From assembly GCA_900542115.1 (NCBI GenBank), contig UQMC01000004.1, positions 1 to 31,517 on the forward strand: 31,517 nucleotides of DNA, read 5' to 3'. Below are positions 29,773-31,517 of this stretch, piece after piece; positions within the stretch are counted from its first letter, which is position 1, and each line of letters opens with the position of its first letter. This DNA is from an uncultured Oscillibacter sp. Lineage in GTDB: Bacteria > Bacillota > Clostridia > Oscillospirales > Oscillospiraceae. Under the pieces are notes generated by a model. That model did no database searches, was not told the origin of the DNA, and worked only from the letters and a program-made list of their open reading frames with translations. The position numbers and the translations under genes are program-made.

Positions 29773-30212
29773 GCGCCAAACTCCCCGTGTTCAATGCCGC
29801 CGTAGAGGTTTTCCACGTCGCCGATCACGCTGGGCAGGCTCTGGCGGCACAGCTCCAGCTGTTCAAGGAACGTCTGCCACAGGAAGTTGGCCCGGCTGGG
29901 GTCCTCTTCCAGCAACAGCAGACCTGCCAGACCGTAGGGCAGCGCCCCGGTGCAGATCCGCTCATCTAACGCCACCTCGTCCGCCATATCCGCCACCTTG
30001 GGGCAGATAGGCCGCTTGCCGCCCGCCGCCTCCAAAGCGTCCCGGTAGTTGTCGCTGTACGGAAATGCCCGGTCTAAAACGCTGTTCAGCAGGGAAACGG
30101 TCCGCAGCTTGTACTCCTTGGTGTCCGCCGTGTCCGTGGAACCGGTGGATTCGTTCTGGGAATCCATCAGGTGGATGGCGATGTCAAAAATCTGCTGTAC
30201 CGTAACCGCCAT
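29763..30212 (-). CDS. probable head-tail adaptor
   Basis: A 149-residue helical protein. VQQIFDIAIHLMDSQNESTG, then KLRTVSLLNSVLDRAFPYSD, and LDERICTGALPYGLAGLLLL with a following LWQTFLEQLE helix resemble podovirus adaptors (P22 gp4 / T7 gp11-like, gp6-like helical). It would form a ring between portal and nozzle. The gene is unusually far from the portal gene. Assignment is by pattern and composition only. Confidence 0.45.
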   Translation of the reverse strand: MAVTVQQIFDIAIHLMDSQNESTGSTDTADTKEYKLRTVSLLNSVLDRAFPYSDNYRDALEAAGGKRPICPKVADMADEVALDERICTGALPYGLAGLLLLEEDPSRANFLWQTFLEQLELCRQSLPSVIGDVENLYGGIEHGEFGAWW

Positions 30213-30213
30213 A

Positions 30214-30456
30214 TCACACCTCCCGCCCCTTCAGGCTGGCTTTCATGGTGTTCAGGTCGTAGGTCATCAGGTTGTCAATTCCCTGTTCCACGCTTTTCTG
30301 CCGGTCCGTAGGCTCTTCCGTCTCCGGCTTCTCCGGTTCCGTGGGGGAGGGGGCTTTGATCTCCCGCAGCAGCCGCAAAATCAGCACTGCGCATACGGCA
30401 GCGCCTATACTGGCCGCGCCGCAGATCAGGGATAAAACCAAAATCAGGCCGTTCAC
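30214..30456 (-). CDS. 80-aa single-pass membrane protein
   Basis: Starts at GTG 30456 with GGAGG at seven bases. One N-terminal hydrophobic segment (LILVLSLICGAASIGAAVCA) is followed by a Pro/Glu-rich linker (KAPSPTEPEKPETEEP) and a C-terminal helix (VEQGIDNLMTYDLN). Likely membrane-anchored; role unknown. Confidence 0.65.
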   Translation of the reverse strand: MNGLILVLSLICGAASIGAAVCAVLILRLLREIKAPSPTEPEKPETEEPTDRQKSVEQGIDNLMTYDLNTMKASLKGREV

Positions 30457-30468
30457 CTTGCCGCCTCC

Positions 30469-30990
30469 TCACTTGAAGTCGCTTGCGTCCACGCCGTCCC
30501 CGAAGGTCACGTTCACGCTGATGTCTTGACGGGTCTCCTGCTTGTCCTGATAGCCGCCCAGACGCTTCTGCTTGTTCAGAAAAATGCCTCGCGTCACCAT
30601 GCCCTTTTCCTGGTAGATGGGGCTGGTGTCGATCTGCTCCTGGATGCGCTGGTACGCAAGCCGCACGTAGTAGCTCATGACGCAGCGGGGATCGTCGATC
30701 TCCTCATTGCCCGCCTCAAAGGCTTCCACCTGTGCCTCGACCACATCGGCCTCCCGGCCATCGTTGTAGTCGTAATACCCCTGAAGCCGCTGAACCGTCC
30801 ATCGCATCGCATTGGCAAGACCCGCCTCGCTGTATGCCTGTTCCAGCCGGTCCTGCACGTCAAAGTATTCCTCGGACTGCTTCAGGAACGCCTTGATTCT
30901 CTCAATCGTCTGCTTCTTGTGGGCCGCGGCGGCCTTCTTGTTCATATCGTCCATGTGTGCCTTGCTGTGGTTCGATGCTGTTTTGGCCAT
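30469..30990 (-). CDS. possible small terminase subunit
   Basis: A 173-residue helical protein and first protein gene of the late operon, directly after the tRNA. N-terminal HKKQTIERIKAFLKQSEEYF, a central GLANAMRWTVQRLQGYYDY, then IDDPRCVMSYYVRLAYQRIQ, and a C-terminal GIFLNKQKRLGGYQDKQETR ending in VNVTFGDG. The C-terminal half resembles ends of small terminases. First position in the late operon, next to a structured noncoding region that could hold the packaging site, supports it. An unrelated DNA-binding protein is the alternative. Confidence 0.45.
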   Translation of the reverse strand: MAKTASNHSKAHMDDMNKKAAAAHKKQTIERIKAFLKQSEEYFDVQDRLEQAYSEAGLANAMRWTVQRLQGYYDYNDGREADVVEAQVEAFEAGNEEIDDPRCVMSYYVRLAYQRIQEQIDTSPIYQEKGMVTRGIFLNKQKRLGGYQDKQETRQDISVNVTFGDGVDASDFK

Positions 30991-31018
30991 GCTCCCGGCC
31001 CCCTCTCACAAAAAATTC

Positions 31019-31094
31019 TGGTGGTTTCGGCAGGACTCGAACCTGCGACCCAGCGGTTAACAACCGCTCGCTCTTCCAGCTAAGCTACGAAACC
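31019..31094 (-). tRNA. tRNA-Asn (GTT)
   Basis: A complete 76-base tRNA with encoded CCA. Acceptor GGTTTCG pairs with CGAAACC; anticodon stem AGCGG/CCGCT encloses TTGTTAA, anticodon GTT; the T arm has GGTTCGAGTCC. All arms pair. It leads the late operon and reads AAC/AAT codons. A phage-carried tRNA-Asn could top up the supply for Asn-rich late products. Confidence 0.95.
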
Positions 31095-31099
31095 ATGCT

Positions 31100-31124
31100 C
31101 CGGTGGGCCGGTCGGGCCCACCGG
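31100..31124 (-). other. 10-bp GC-rich hairpin next to the tRNA
   Basis: CCGGTGGGCC (31100-31109) pairs perfectly with GGCCCACCGG (31115-31124) over a five-base loop. In the gene direction it lies six to thirty bases before the tRNA 5' end, so it may aid tRNA processing or mark a site bound during packaging. Confidence 0.6.
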
Positions 31125-31465
31125 GCAACAGGAAAGGAAAGTGAAAACTGGCTCTGACATAGGAGGCAGGTGGAAACCTCTTCCGCCAACTTCATTCAAG
31201 CATATTTCATCAAGCGAATGCAATGGGTTTCAGTTATTTTCGTAATGTTCTACATAAAATCCCCCGCCCCATTTTTCCGCCACCCCCCCAGAGGGCACAC
31301 CAACACTGCCCCAGACACTGCCACGCCGGTTCTCGGAAAGGGGAGAGGGGATGTGTGTATATAGCCCTATACCACGAGGAAGAGACACCCCCTCTTTTTC
31401 CGCTACCCCCTAACCCCCTACCATCCCGGCTCTACCTCTGGCCCCCTGACCCCCAGCCGGTGAAG
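31125..31465 (-). other. late-operon leader / noncoding region
   Basis: About 340 bases without a convincing gene. On the plus strand it is rich in C-runs (for example 31261-31290 and 31387-31454), with an AT-richer stretch at about 31190-31260 and a GTATA/TATAC dyad at 31357-31372. It must hold, or lie next to, the late promoter reading leftward and possibly the packaging site. I see no consensus sigma70 promoter, consistent with use of a phage activator. Confidence 0.45.
31406..31454 (-). repeat. paired C5 runs; G-quadruplex candidate on minus strand
   Basis: C5 runs at 31406-31410, 31414-31418, 31442-31446 and 31450-31454, each pair split by three bases (TAA, TGA), with another C3 at 31425-31427. 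The minus strand therefore carries four G5 runs within about 50 bases. Confidence 0.6.
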
Positions 31466-31517
31466 AGATCGGAAGAGCACACGTCTGAACTCCAGTCACG
31501 GCTACATCTCGTATGCC
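31466..31517 (+). other. Illumina TruSeq adapter (artefact)
   Basis: Begins AGATCGGAAGAGCACACGTC, continues as the standard TruSeq index adapter, then index GGCTAC and the start of the flow-cell segment (ATCTCGTATGCC). Library DNA; phage sequence ends at 31465. Confidence 0.98.

Noticed and set aside
31019..31094. tRNA-Asn as an integration (attachment) site
   Set aside because: No integrase or matching repeat is visible, and the tRNA is complete within the late operon.
1..31517. CRISPR array, insertion sequence, integrase, reverse transcriptase
   Set aside because: No spaced repeat array, no transposase or integrase motif, and no reverse transcriptase or template copy found on either strand by reading.

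Overview
The insert (positions 49-31465) is most of the genome of a short-tailed, podovirus-like bacteriophage. It is flanked on both sides by untrimmed Illumina TruSeq adapter carrying the same index. The likely host is a GC-rich, gut-type Firmicute (Clostridia, Oscillospiraceae-like). This is inferred from strong AGGAGG-type ribosome binding sites, G/C-ending codons, a TcdE-type holin, DUF6273-like tail proteins and many small Cys-rich early proteins of a kind common in such phages. No host was identified directly.

The left arm (49-10759) is a plus-strand early/accessory operon. It opens with a recombination and replication module: a truncated PD-(D/E)XK nuclease, a probable annealing protein, SSB, a G39P-like helicase loader and a RusA resolvase. 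Next come many small, translationally coupled genes, with overlapping stop/start codons. Among them are a PAPS-reductase-like enzyme, a cytosine methyltransferase-like enzyme, an ASCH-domain protein and at least eight small Cys-rich proteins. Two small helix-turn-helix proteins (8884-9356) may be the late regulators. Three unassigned genes (9457-10759) follow, and a terminator at about 10.79 kb ends the arm.

The right arm (10804-31094) is a convergent minus-strand late operon. Read in its own direction it starts with tRNA-Asn, a possible small terminase, a small membrane protein, an adaptor-like protein, a zinc ribbon, scaffold, and a major capsid protein with a C-terminal Ig-like domain. It continues with the large terminase, tail nozzle, portal, tail fibre, two tandem lectin-like DUF6273 proteins, holin, a two-domain lysis enzyme and two large probable ejection proteins. 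There is no tape measure, tail tube or sheath.

The arms diverge from a missing segment. The first gene is truncated, and no integrase, repressor, DNA polymerase or reverse transcriptase is visible. The best leads are: a diversity-generating-retroelement-like substitution pattern in the two lectin-like tail proteins; twin hairpins with identical loops in the scaffold leader; plus-strand terminators inside the minus-strand operon; an uncharacterised three-gene set at the end of the early operon; an EF-hand loop and a repeated N-terminal tag in the giant ejection protein; and a noncoding G-rich region next to the tRNA.
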